In this document: positions 6,618 to 14,019 of the stretch, piece by piece
Position numbering within the stretch: the stretch's first letter is position 1
How the letters are laid out: the number at the start of each line of letters is the position of its first letter
NCBI GenBank assembly: GCA_016213595.1
Contig: JACRAA010000030.1
Span: forward strand, 1-23,282
DNA: 23,282 nucleotides
Direction: 5' to 3'
Origin: Actinomycetota bacterium
GTDB taxonomy: Bacteria > Actinomycetota > Actinomycetes > Propionibacteriales > Propionibacteriaceae
Translations under genes and position numbers: made by a program
Notes under the pieces: generated by a model
Databases searched by the model: none
What the model was told of the DNA's origin: nothing
Seen by the model: only the letters and a program-made list of their open reading frames with translations

Positions 6618-7759
6618 TCCGCGAACCCTCCGTCATCGTGGCGCCACACCGGGTTGCGCCAGGCGTGCCCGCGGCGGTCGGCCTCCCGGACGCGGGCCTC
6701 GTCGACCTCGATACCCAGGCCCGGTCCCGTGAACCGCTCCACGTGACCGTCGACGAACCGGAACGGCTCAGGGTCGACCACGTAGTCGAGCACCTCCGCG
6801 TCCTCGTTGTAGTGGATCCCGATGCTCTGCTCCTGGATGAGGTGGTTCGGCGACGCGAACGCCACCTGCAGGCACGAGGCCAGGGCGATGGGACCGAGCG
6901 GGCAGTGCGGCGCGAGGGCCACGTCGAACGTCTCGCACAGGGACGCGATGCGTCGGACCTCGCTGATGCCGCCGGCGTGGGAGAGGTCGGGTTGAGCGAC
7001 CGCGATGCCGGCCTGCAGCAGCGGGAGGAACTCCTGCCGCGTGTACAGGCGCTCGCCCGTCGACACCGGGGTCACCGTCGAGGACACGACCTGGCCGATG
7101 AGGTGGCTGTTCTCGGGAGCGACCGGCTCCTCGAGGAAGAACGGTGAGAGCGGCTCCAGCAGCCGGGCGAGACGACGGGCCGTACCGAGCGTGAAGCGAC
7201 CGTGCAGGTCGACCGCCACGTCCCTGTCGTCGCCGAGCACCTCGCGTGCCGCCGCGACCCGGTCGTACACCCCTTGCAGCGACGCCGGGGTGCCGAGGGG
7301 CTTCATCCGGCCGGAGGCGTTCATCTTGACGGCGGTCATGCCTTCCTCGACCACCTGCGAGATCTGGTCGGCGACCTCGGCCGGCTCGTCGCCGCCGACC
7401 CAGCAGTACACCCGGACGCGGTCACGGACCGGACCGCCGAGCAGGACGTGGACCGGGAGCCCGACCGACTTGCCGAGGAGGTCCCACAGCGCCTGGTCGA
7501 GCCCGGCGACGGCACTGGAGAGGATCACGCCATGGCGGTAGAACGACCCCTTGGACATCACCTGCCAGTGGTCCTCGATCCGGAACGGGTCCTGCCCGAT
7601 GAGGTACTCGGCCAGCTGGTGCACAGCTGTCCGGACCGTCTCCGAGCGGCCCTCACAGGAGGCTTCGCCCCACCCGACGAGGCCGCCCGACGTCTCGAGA
7701 CGTACGAACAGCCACCGCGGCGCAACGAGGAACGTCTCGACCCTCGTGATCGTCTCCAT
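6611..7759 (-). CDS. dgoD: Galactonate dehydratase-like enolase-superfamily enzyme
   Basis: The 382-residue product matches the length and motif order of D-galactonate dehydratase. The barrel carries D184-L-H186 (first metal ligand and DxH catalytic His), E210 in FLEEP, E236 in STGERLY, and the second catalytic His in APHCPLGP (H285). These ligands and the two His positions are those of DgoD-family acid-sugar dehydratases. The enzyme would convert D-galactonate to 2-keto-3-deoxy-galactonate, which the downstream kinase and aldolase then use. The family also contains gluconate and other aldonate dehydratases, so the exact sugar is not settled. The gene starts 3 bp after the permease stop, with AAGGGA as ribosome site. 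It differs clearly from the other enolase-superfamily gene at the window start (DxH here, VDAN there). Confidence 0.9.
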   Translation of the reverse strand: METITRVETFLVAPRWLFVRLETSGGLVGWGEASCEGRSETVRTAVHQLAEYLIGQDPFRIEDHWQVMSKGSFYRHGVILSSAVAGLDQALWDLLGKSVGLPVHVLLGGPVRDRVRVYCWVGGDEPAEVADQISQVVEEGMTAVKMNASGRMKPLGTPASLQGVYDRVAAAREVLGDDRDVAVDLHGRFTLGTARRLARLLEPLSPFFLEEPVAPENSHLIGQVVSSTVTPVSTGERLYTRQEFLPLLQAGIAVAQPDLSHAGGISEVRRIASLCETFDVALAPHCPLGPIALASCLQVAFASPNHLIQEQSIGIHYNEDAEVLDYVVDPEPFRFVDGHVERFTGPGLGIEVDEARVREADRRGHAWRNPVWRHDDGGFAEW

Positions 7760-7762
7760 GCC

Positions 7763-8578
7763 CTATCCCTTCGTAGCGCCTGCAGTCAGACCCGCCACGA
7801 TGTAGCGCTGCGTGAACAGCGCGATCACCATGATCGGCACGGTCACCACCGTGGAGGCAGCCATGAGGGCACCCCAGTCGATCGCCGCGTAGCCGATGAA
7901 GTCGTAGATGGCCACGGGCAGTGTCTTCGTCGACGAGCCCGACAGGACGAGCGCGAACATGAAGTTGTTCCAGCTGAAGATGAAGCTCAGGATGCCGGCC
8001 GTCGCCATGCCGGAGCGGCTCAGCGGCAGCATGAGGTGCCAGAAGGACCCGATGTGGGTGAGCCCGTCGACGAGTCCCGACTCCTCGATCTCGAGGGGGA
8101 GGCCGTCGAAGAACCCCATCATGATGTAGACGATCAGCGGTAGCGACACGAACATGTGCGACAGGACCAGCACCCACAGCGAGCCCACGAGGCGCATGTT
8201 GCTGAAGATGTAGTACCAGGGCACCAGCAGCGAGATGCCGGGGATCACCCGCGCCATCAGGACGACCAGTGCGGACTTGTTCATGACGAACCGGCTCATC
8301 GCGAACGCTGCCGGTACGCCCAGCACGAGGGAGGCGCCGGTGGCGGCGATGGCGACCGTTGCGGAGTTGAGGATGTACGCACCGAAGTTGCCCTGGGCGA
8401 AGACCTTGGTGAAGTTCTCGAGCGTTGGGCTGAACACGACCGTCTTCGCCGCGTCGTAGATGTCCACGTTCGTCTTGAAGGCCGCCAGCACCATCCACAC
8501 GATCGGCAGGATGAGGAACAGCACCACGAGCACGAGCATCGCGACGCGGAAGACCTTGTAGGCCCGGGTCTGGATCAT
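7763..8578 (-). CDS. Carbohydrate ABC transporter permease (MalG/CUT1 type)
   Basis: The 271-residue inner-membrane protein has six predicted membrane segments beginning at VAMLVLVVLFLILPIVW. It has the permease EAA loop EESGLVDG..IGSFWHLMLPLS near residue 180, which contacts the ATPase. The LPVAIYDFIGY and C-terminal QRYIVAGLTAGATKG ends are typical of MalG-like subunits. The start ATG overlaps the stop of the partner permease (ATGA, 8575-8578), with GGAG 8 bp upstream. No ATPase gene is present in the operon, so a shared MsmK/MsiK-type ATPase encoded elsewhere probably powers transport. The dehydratase gene follows after 3 bp, indicating that the imported substrate is a sugar acid or a precursor of one. 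Confidence 0.92.
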   Translation of the reverse strand: MIQTRAYKVFRVAMLVLVVLFLILPIVWMVLAAFKTNVDIYDAAKTVVFSPTLENFTKVFAQGNFGAYILNSATVAIAATGASLVLGVPAAFAMSRFVMNKSALVVLMARVIPGISLLVPWYYIFSNMRLVGSLWVLVLSHMFVSLPLIVYIMMGFFDGLPLEIEESGLVDGLTHIGSFWHLMLPLSRSGMATAGILSFIFSWNNFMFALVLSGSSTKTLPVAIYDFIGYAAIDWGALMAASTVVTVPIMVIALFTQRYIVAGLTAGATKG

Positions 8579-9486
8579 GACGCGGACTCCGCCCGCTTGC
8601 GGGTCAGCAGGAAGATGCAGACGACGATGATCACGAAGAAGAGGATCAGCACCGTCGAGCTGCGGGCGTACTCGTTGTAGTCGAAGGACAGTCCGTACGC
8701 GTAGAGGTTGAGGGTCTCGACCTCGTTGAACGAGTCGCCGCCCTTGCCCTTGGCGGCGATGAGGATGTCGAACGTCTTCAATGCGTCGATGCCACGCAGC
8801 AGCAGGGCCACGATGAGGGTCGGCCGCAGCATCGGCAGGGTGATGAAGCGCAGGGTCTGCCACCCGCTCGCGCCGTCCACTCTCGCCGCCTCCTGCGGCT
8901 CGTCGGACAGCGAGGTCAGGCCCGCCAGAAGGATCAGCGCGACCATCGGCGTCCACTGCCAGATGTCCATGAACATCGTGGTCGGCAGGGCCGTGTACTG
9001 GCCCGCGAGCCACGGCTGGGCCGGGATGCCGACCGCGACCAGCAGGCGGTTCACCGGGCCGATGGACGGGTCGAAGATCAGGCGCCACATCATGCCCACC
9101 GCAACGGGTGTCGCGACGAGCGGCAGCAGGATCGTGGTCCGGACCCACCTCTCGCCGCGGAAGGGCCGCCACAGGAGCAGCGCGATGCCGAGACCGAACA
9201 GCATCTCGAAGAACAGGACGACGACGGTGAAGGAGAGCGTGCGTCCGACAGCGGGCCAGAAGCGCTTCGTGTCCGTGAGGATGTCGCCGTAGTTCTTGAG
9301 GCCGATGAAGGAGGAGTCGGCGCGCACGGAGCCGGAGGCGTCCGTCACGGAGAGCCACGCCGTCCAGACGACGGGGAACACCATCAGGCAGACGATGAAG
9401 GCCATGGCGGGCAACGCGAACAGCCAGCGCCGGTGCTTGTTGGCCCAGTGGGAGAAAGAGTCGAGCCGCGCGGCGCGCGCGGTCAC
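8575..9486 (-). CDS. Carbohydrate ABC transporter permease (MalF/CUT1 type)
   Basis: The product is about 303 residues with six membrane segments, the first at WLFALPAMAFIVCLMVFPVVW. The EAA loop is DEPQEAARVDGASGWQ..ITLPMLRPT, the CUT1 permease signature. It pairs with the MalG-like permease, whose start overlaps its stop. Start choice: GTG at 9486 (VTARAARLDSF) has AGGA about 8-9 bp upstream. An in-frame GTG at 9537 would add 17 residues but falls inside a hairpin with no spacing for a ribosome site. The gene lies 69 bp after the binding-protein stop with this start, and the stem-loop sits in that gap. Confidence 0.88.
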   Translation of the reverse strand: MTARAARLDSFSHWANKHRRWLFALPAMAFIVCLMVFPVVWTAWLSVTDASGSVRADSSFIGLKNYGDILTDTKRFWPAVGRTLSFTVVVLFFEMLFGLGIALLLWRPFRGERWVRTTILLPLVATPVAVGMMWRLIFDPSIGPVNRLLVAVGIPAQPWLAGQYTALPTTMFMDIWQWTPMVALILLAGLTSLSDEPQEAARVDGASGWQTLRFITLPMLRPTLIVALLLRGIDALKTFDILIAAKGKGGDSFNEVETLNLYAYGLSFDYNEYARSSTVLILFFVIIVVCIFLLTRKRAESAS

Positions 9487-9529
9487 GGCCGACGTCCTAG
9501 TGGCTCCTTCCGAGGGTGAGGACGCGTAC

Positions 9530-9552
9530 GTCCCCACCCTCGGGGGGTGGAC
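9530..9552 (-). other. Stem-loop between binding-protein and permease genes
   Basis: The arms CCACCC (9534-9539) and GGGTGG (9545-9550) pair around a 5-nt loop, with two more outer pairs across a 2-nt bulge. In the malE-malF arrangement, an intercistronic structure after the binding-protein gene protects the upstream mRNA or partly terminates transcription, so the binding protein exceeds the permeases. This hairpin sits at the equivalent place; its function here is inferred. Confidence 0.45.
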
Positions 9553-9555
9553 GGA

Positions 9556-10863
9556 CTACTTCTTGTCGGAATCCAGGACGGCCTGGAACGCCTTGGCGGC
9601 GGTCTCGACCGACGCGTTCACGTCCGATCCCTTGATGGAGTCGACGATCGGCTGGCCCACTGCCTCGCGTGCCTTCACGACCTGAGCGACGACGGGCCGG
9701 TCGTGGTCCACGCCGCCCTTCGTGCTGGCCGCGATCGCCTCGGCGAGGTCCTTCGGGTACGTCGACGTGCCCTCAGCGGCGGCCCACACGGACGAGCGGG
9801 CGCCGGGGATGCCGCCCTTCTGCTGGGCCATGGTCTGGTCCTTCCCGGTGGCCCAGAGGATGAACTTCCACGCGTTGGCCTGGTTCTTGCTCGCGTCGTT
9901 GACGCCGAGTGCCCACGAGGGGATGTTGTAGGGCTTGCTGCCCGCGGGCCCGGCCGGGAAGACCGCGAAGCCCACGGTGTCCGCGACCTTCGACTTGGCC
10001 GGATCCGTGGCGTTCTTGTAGAGCGAGTCCGCCTCGGTGTAGAACGCGGCCTTGCCCTGCGTGAAGATCGCCATCGCGTCCGGCCAGCTCATGTCGGTGG
10101 ACACGTTGGCGGGGCCGTAGTTCTTGATGAGGCTGCCGTACAGCGCGTACGCCTTCTTCGCCGCGTCCGAGTTGACCGCCGCCTTGCCGGAGGAGTCGAC
10201 CCAGTCGCCACCCATCGAGTACAGGAAGCTGGAGAACTGCGTGACGGCCGGCGACTTGCCGGTACGGGCCACGAAGCCTGCCACGTCGGGGTTGGAGGCC
10301 TTGATCGCCTTGGCCGCTGCCTGGAGCTCGTCGAGCGTCTTGGGGATCGACAGGCCCGCCTTCTGCAGAAGGTCCTTGCGGTAGTAGAGGACCTCACGCT
10401 CGGTGATGATCGGGACGCCGACCACCTTGCCCTGGTACGTCGTCGCCGCGATCGGGGCCGGCTGGAAGTCGGACAGGTCCCACGCCGAGTCGCCCTTCGC
10501 CTTCGAAGTCAGGTCGGCCAGGTACTTGTTCTGTGCGAACAGGCGGCCTTCCTGCAGCGGGCGGTACATCATCACGTCGATCTCGGACGTACCCGCGTTG
10601 AGCTTCACGTTGTACTGGTCGCTCAGCTGGTCCTCAGCGAGCTGCGTGATCTCGATCTTCAGCCCGCTGGCCTTCTCGAAGTCCGGGATCGCCTTCTTCA
10701 CATTCTCGGTCCACACGTGGTTGGCCATGGTCACCTTGACCGTGGTCGAACCTCCGGAGTCGCCACCTCCCGTGCCACTCCCGTTCGTGCTGCACCCTGC
10801 CGCGGCTACGGCCACCAGGCCTCCAGCCGCTGCCAGGACAGTCCGTCGACTCACCATCGCCAT
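9556..10863 (-). CDS. Extracellular sugar-binding lipoprotein of the ABC transporter
   Basis: The 435-residue product is a family 1 (CUT1) solute-binding protein. Residues 1-24 form a lipoprotein signal peptide: MVSRR, a hydrophobic stretch and a lipobox AAAGC with the acylated C24. A low-complexity Gly/Ser linker and the two-lobed binding domain follow. Typical CUT1 segments are VDVMMYRP-like EIDVMMYRPL, GKVVGVPII, LLQKAGLSIPKTLDEL and AFYTEADSLY. It would capture a sugar or sugar acid outside the membrane and pass it to the two permeases. The ATG at 10863 has GGAGGA 4-5 bp upstream; a second ATG two codons later is also possible. It is the first gene of the six-gene catabolic operon and is divergent from the GntR regulator. 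Confidence 0.93.
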   Translation of the reverse strand: MAMVSRRTVLAAAGGLVAVAAAGCSTNGSGTGGGDSGGSTTVKVTMANHVWTENVKKAIPDFEKASGLKIEITQLAEDQLSDQYNVKLNAGTSEIDVMMYRPLQEGRLFAQNKYLADLTSKAKGDSAWDLSDFQPAPIAATTYQGKVVGVPIITEREVLYYRKDLLQKAGLSIPKTLDELQAAAKAIKASNPDVAGFVARTGKSPAVTQFSSFLYSMGGDWVDSSGKAAVNSDAAKKAYALYGSLIKNYGPANVSTDMSWPDAMAIFTQGKAAFYTEADSLYKNATDPAKSKVADTVGFAVFPAGPAGSKPYNIPSWALGVNDASKNQANAWKFILWATGKDQTMAQQKGGIPGARSSVWAAAEGTSTYPKDLAEAIAASTKGGVDHDRPVVAQVVKAREAVGQPIVDSIKGSDVNASVETAAKAFQAVLDSDKK

Positions 10864-10987
10864 CGATTCCTCCGCTCGTCGTCGGCCGCCTTTGGCCGAG
10901 GATCAGGCAGCGAGAGCCTTTGCTCATCTGCCTTATGGAGACACAGTAAACCAACAAACCGGATGAATCGAACTGAACGGGCTTAGG
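10864..10987. promoter_or_regulatory. Divergent promoter region between sugar-acid operon and GntR regulator
   Basis: This 124-bp spacer contains an unusually AT-rich patch at about 10931-10960 (segments such as CAGTAAACCAACAAACC) in otherwise GC-rich DNA, a likely site for promoters and the GntR operator. On the plus strand TAGGAT (10984-10989) resembles a -10 box; transcription from it would start at about the GTG at 10997, giving a leaderless regulator mRNA. I could not find a strong -35 or a clean palindrome. Confidence 0.45.
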
Positions 10988-11722
10988 ATGTATGACGTGT
11001 TGATAACGAACGCCGAGGTTCGCCCGGGACGCAACCTGCATCACGACCTCCTCGTGGCCCTCGGCGTCGAGATCGTCGGTGGCGAGTCACCGGCGGGCCA
11101 GGTGATGTCGATCGACGAGATCGCGGAGACTCAGCGTGTCTCGCGCTCCGTCGTCCGTGAGGTGCTGCGCGTGCTGGCCTCGATGGGGCTCGTCGCGTCC
11201 ACCCGGGGGGTGGGGACAGTCGTCCTGCCCTCGCGTTCGTGGAACGTCTTCGACCCGCAGGTCGTCCGCTGGCGCCTCGCGTCGGCGAACAGGATGGGCC
11301 AGCTGAGGTCGCTTGCGGAGCTCCGGGCCGCCTTCGAGCCGGAGGCAGCCGCCCTGGCGGCCACCCGGGGCGAGGACGCTGCCCTGGGGTCTCTGGTCGG
11401 CCTCGCCGCCCGGCTGTGGGTGGCGGGCCACAGCGACGGCGCGGAGTTCATCGAGCTCGACGTGGCCTTCCACACGATGTTGCTCGAAGCGTCAGGCAAC
11501 GAGATGTTCGCGAGTCTCGCGCCCGCGGTCAGCGAGATCCTCCGTGGGCGCCTGCGCCACCACCTGACTCCCCCGCTGCCGGCGGACGCGGCCCTCGAAC
11601 GGCACATGGCGCTCGCCCGCGCGATCCAGAAGCGCGAGCCGGACGCTGCCCGCACGTCGGCCCGTCAGATCGTCGACCAGAGCATCCTCGAGTCCAAGCA
11701 CCTGTGGGAGGACCCCCAGTGA
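10988..11722 (+). CDS. GntR-family (FadR/FCD subfamily) regulator, DgoR-like
   Basis: The 244-residue product has an N-terminal winged helix (about residues 15-78; IDEIAETQRVSRSVVREVLRVLASMGLV with the recognition helix, then the wing STRGVGTVVLP). The C-terminal FCD domain (about 95-235) contains ELDVAFHTMLLEASGN, whose Asp and His are usual metal/ligand contacts. FCD regulators commonly repress sugar-acid catabolic operons; E. coli DgoR, which controls galactonate genes, belongs here. The divergent position next to the binding-protein gene indicates it controls that operon, probably released by a pathway intermediate. The start is uncertain: ATG at 10988 has no Shine-Dalgarno, and GTG at 10997 could start a leaderless message. 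Confidence 0.88.
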   Translation: MYDVLITNAEVRPGRNLHHDLLVALGVEIVGGESPAGQVMSIDEIAETQRVSRSVVREVLRVLASMGLVASTRGVGTVVLPSRSWNVFDPQVVRWRLASANRMGQLRSLAELRAAFEPEAAALAATRGEDAALGSLVGLAARLWVAGHSDGAEFIELDVAFHTMLLEASGNEMFASLAPAVSEILRGRLRHHLTPPLPADAALERHMALARAIQKREPDAARTSARQIVDQSILESKHLWEDPQ

Positions 11723-11728
11723 AGGGGG
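11713..11728. terminator. Hairpin at the end of the GntR gene
   Basis: The inverted repeat CCCCC-AGTGAA-GGGGG includes the regulator's stop codon in its loop and lies 10 bp before the end of the convergent redoxin gene. It could terminate both. No U-tract is visible. Confidence 0.4.
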
Positions 11729-11738
11729 CGCTGGGCAG

Positions 11739-12353
11739 CTAGGACCCCAGACGGCTTCGGATCTGCGTGAGCAGGTCGTTGGGGCTGAGGTACATCGAGG
11801 GGTACTCGCCGTACCAGCGCTGGACGCCCGCGGCGTCGACCAGCACGAAGCTGTGGCCGGGAAGCTCGGTATGCATGCCCTTGCCGAGGGTGCCGTACGC
11901 CTTGGAGACCGTCCCGTCGTCCAGGAGGAAGGGCGTCGTCACCCCGTAGTGGACGGTGTCGGAGGTGATGTCCTCCTTCGTGTTCATCACGATGGGGAGA
12001 ACGGTGATGCCGAGGGCGTCGAAGTCGGCCTTCCGCTTCTCGATCTCCCCCATCTGGGTGATGCAGGCCCCGCAGCCCGCTCCTTCGCTGAAGTACAGCA
12101 GGACCGGACTGCCCCGCAGGCTGGACAGCGTGACGCTCGTGTCCGTCGTCGTCCGCAGCGTGAAGTCGGGGGCCGGAGTGCTGGTGCTCGCCGAGGTGGT
12201 CTGGGAGGTGACCAGCATGGCCACGATGGCGACGACCACGGCGACGGCCGCGGTCCAGCCGAACCACCGCCTCCTCCGGACGCGTCGCTGTTGGGCAGCG
12301 GCCTCGGCCTTCCGGCGAGCCCGCATCTCCTCTCGGGCAGTTGCTCTGGTCAT
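11739..12353 (-). CDS. Membrane-anchored extracytoplasmic redoxin (TlpA/AhpC-TSA-like)
   Basis: The 204-residue product has a basic cytoplasmic tail (1-30), one membrane segment (about 31-49), a Ser/Thr linker and a thioredoxin-fold domain starting at APDFTLRTT. The active site is C94-G-A-C97, preceded by LLYFSEGAG. Later features fit redoxins: LPIVMNTKEDI, TPFLLDDGTVSKAYG, and HSFVLVDAAGVQRWYGEYP with the cis-Pro region before it. It probably reduces disulfides, delivers electrons or handles peroxide on the outer face of the membrane, fed by the CcdA-like protein encoded 21 bp upstream. It is the last gene of a four-gene operon. A Sco-like metal-transfer role is possible from context but the family assignment alone does not show it. 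Confidence 0.85.
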   Translation of the reverse strand: MTRATAREEMRARRKAEAAAQQRRVRRRRWFGWTAAVAVVVAIVAMLVTSQTTSASTSTPAPDFTLRTTTDTSVTLSSLRGSPVLLYFSEGAGCGACITQMGEIEKRKADFDALGITVLPIVMNTKEDITSDTVHYGVTTPFLLDDGTVSKAYGTLGKGMHTELPGHSFVLVDAAGVQRWYGEYPSMYLSPNDLLTQIRSRLGS

Positions 12354-12374
12354 GTCACGGCTTTCGGGATGTGG

Positions 12375-13319
12375 TCAGTGGCAGGGGGTGGTGGGCAGAG
12401 CTTCGGTCTCGGCCGGTTCCGGCGTGGTGTCGTCGAGGAGTGGCGGGTCGGCCGAGGGCGGGGAGCTGCGGCGGCCGAGAAGGGTCACCCAGATGAAGAC
12501 GCCTGCGACTGCCAGGAGCGCGACCCCCAGGACCGGTTCCGGGACGGGCCGCAGCCAGGACTCGATGGAGCCGAACCAGGTGGCGAGAGCACGTCCTGTG
12601 GCGACCTGGACCTCCGGCCCGCTGGTCATCTTCCCCGTGTTGGCGAGGTAGATGACGAACCCGCCCATGACGGCGAACCCGATGGCGACGAGCAGGTTCA
12701 CCATGTTGGTCGCGACCGTCCACCGGCCCAGCCTCAGCGTCACGGGCTTCGCCACGAGAGGCTTGTTCCGCAGGCCCGTGACGTCCCAGACGAGGGCCAT
12801 GACGAAGAGCGGGAAGACCATGCCGAACACGTACGCCAGGCCCAGGGCGACGCCGCCGACGGGGTTCCCGGCCAGCGCGGAGAGGGTCATCACGCCCACC
12901 AGGACCGGAGCGCAGCAGCTCGAGGCGATGCCGCTGAAGACGCCCAGCGCGAAGAACGAGGCGCCGTCACCACGGCTGACGTCGGGGCTGCGGAGGAAGC
13001 TGGGGAGGCTCCACATCCGGCCGGACAGGCTGAACCCGGCCAGTACGAGCATGAGGATGCCGCCCGCGTAGTACAGGACGCCGTGGTACTTGGCGATGGC
13101 TCCGGCGATCAGGCTCACCCCGACGCTGATGGGAACCAGGATCGAGGCGAGGCCGGCCGCGAACAGGAATGTGAGGGGCAGCAGGCGCCACCGGCGGTTC
13201 TTCACCGCCCCCGCCAGGTAGCTGGGTGCCAGGAAGACGATGCAGCACGGCGCGAACAGGGCGACGCCGCCGGCGAAGAACGCTGCGAGGACACCACCGG
13301 TGGTCAGCAGGTCACCCAT
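12375..13319 (-). CDS. CcdA/DsbD-type transmembrane thiol transporter
   Basis: The 314-residue polytopic protein has about eight hydrophobic segments. It carries two double-cysteine motifs in membrane helices, APCC (C25-C26) and SSCCAP (C135-C136), at the two places where CcdA/DsbD carry their redox cysteines. Such proteins move reducing equivalents from cytoplasmic thioredoxin across the membrane to extracytoplasmic redoxins. The Cys-Cys arrangement is common in a CcdA-like subset next to mercury/copper or redoxin genes. The C-terminus is a hydrophilic Pro/Glu-rich tail. The ATG at 13319 (MGDLL) has AGGGAG about 6 bp upstream and overlaps the CxxC protein gene by 8 bp. Confidence 0.87.
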   Translation of the reverse strand: MGDLLTTGGVLAAFFAGGVALFAPCCIVFLAPSYLAGAVKNRRWRLLPLTFLFAAGLASILVPISVGVSLIAGAIAKYHGVLYYAGGILMLVLAGFSLSGRMWSLPSFLRSPDVSRGDGASFFALGVFSGIASSCCAPVLVGVMTLSALAGNPVGGVALGLAYVFGMVFPLFVMALVWDVTGLRNKPLVAKPVTLRLGRWTVATNMVNLLVAIGFAVMGGFVIYLANTGKMTSGPEVQVATGRALATWFGSIESWLRPVPEPVLGVALLAVAGVFIWVTLLGRRSSPPSADPPLLDDTTPEPAETEALPTTPCH

Positions 13320-13611
13320 GCCGGACTCCCTCACTCGTGGGACGGGCGCTGAGCAGCGCGTGGAACTTGCGTCGCGGGAACCTGCCGGCCGAGAAGTAGC
13401 GGCCATCGACGACCACGAGGGGGTTCATGGCTGGACGGTGGGCGCGGAGCAACCGGGAACCCGCCTCGGACGTGGCCTCCACGACAGTGAGCTCGATGGG
13501 CGCACCGGCGGCGGTGAGCTGACTCAGCTCGCGGTGCGCTTCCTCGCAGAAGTGACATCCGGGGGCCGTCACCAGCGTCACTCGTACAGCCCGGGCAGCA
13601 GCCACGGTCAT
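13312..13611 (-). CDS. Small glutaredoxin/thioredoxin-like CxxC protein
   Basis: The 99-residue protein has a glutaredoxin-like fold: a beta strand VRVTLVTAPG, the active site C19-H-F-C22, helix EEAHRELSQL, and a cis-Pro region MNPLVVVDGRYFSAGRFPRRK. It has no signal peptide, so it probably works in the cytoplasm, for example donating electrons to the CcdA-like protein whose gene it overlaps by 8 bp. Its own start overlaps the stop of the small membrane protein (ATGA, 13608-13611). The protein is shorter than thioredoxin and lacks WCGPC. Confidence 0.83.
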   Translation of the reverse strand: MTVAAARAVRVTLVTAPGCHFCEEAHRELSQLTAAGAPIELTVVEATSEAGSRLLRAHRPAMNPLVVVDGRYFSAGRFPRRKFHALLSARPTSEGVRHG

Positions 13612-13880
13612 CGGGGAGCGCCCCCGTCCCGTACAGCTTCGGTCTCGGCGACAGCCTCACTGCCCGGCGTGCGCTCGGCGGGCGTGAAGTCCGGCTGCTG
13701 CCACGCGTCCTCGGCCGGCCGCTCAGGTCCCGAGGACACGGCGTGCCGGCCCTCGGCGTGGCGAGGAGCGATGCCGATGACGGACAGCAGCATCCAGACG
13801 CAGCCCCACACGATCACAACGGCGGCGAGCCCGATGAGCCATGACAGCGGCATCATCCCGGGCTGCCCGAATCCCATCAT
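13608..13880 (-). CDS. Small single-pass membrane protein of unknown function
   Basis: The 90-residue protein begins MMGFGQPGMM and has one membrane helix (about residues 13-36, PLSWLIGLAAVVIVWGCVW). A hydrophilic Ala/Glu/Pro-rich tail follows. I recognise no domain. The Met-rich N-terminus could bind copper, but with four Met this is weak. It has an excellent AGGAGG ribosome site 5 bp before the ATG at 13880 and overlaps the CxxC gene, so it is real and heads the thiol-redox operon. It is divergent from the two-component system. Confidence 0.75.
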   Translation of the reverse strand: MMGFGQPGMMPLSWLIGLAAVVIVWGCVWMLLSVIGIAPRHAEGRHAVSSGPERPAEDAWQQPDFTPAERTPGSEAVAETEAVRDGGAPR

Positions 13881-14019
13881 GAAGTCCTCCTGCTCCGTCG
13901 ATCCTTCGAGACCCAGCCAAGACCACGGTCACGCAGGTTCACCGAAGTCCCGATGAAGTTTCGATGTAGCCGACCTGGGTGAGGGGCTGAGCCCCTGGCC
14001 GGGCGCCATGATGGGCGGC
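13881..14019. promoter_or_regulatory. Divergent promoter region with 11-bp-spaced direct repeats
   Basis: The region lies between the thiol-redox operon and the response-regulator gene. It holds direct repeats CGATGAAG (13951-13958) and CGATGTAG (13962-13969), 11 bp start to start, with a related CCGAAG at 13942-13947. OmpR/PhoB-type regulators bind such tandem half-sites. A hairpin AGGGGC-TGA-GCCCCT (13982-13996) lies closer to the regulator start and may sit in its 5' leader. Confidence 0.45.

Noticed and set aside
9547..10986. Plus-strand open frame opposite the binding-protein gene
   Set aside because: The minus strand has a lipoprotein signal and a CUT1 fold; the plus frame has no recognisable content.
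11853..13352. Plus-strand open frame of about 500 codons opposite the redoxin/CcdA genes
   Set aside because: It is very rich in charged and Gln/His residues, typical of an antisense frame, and crosses two real minus-strand genes.
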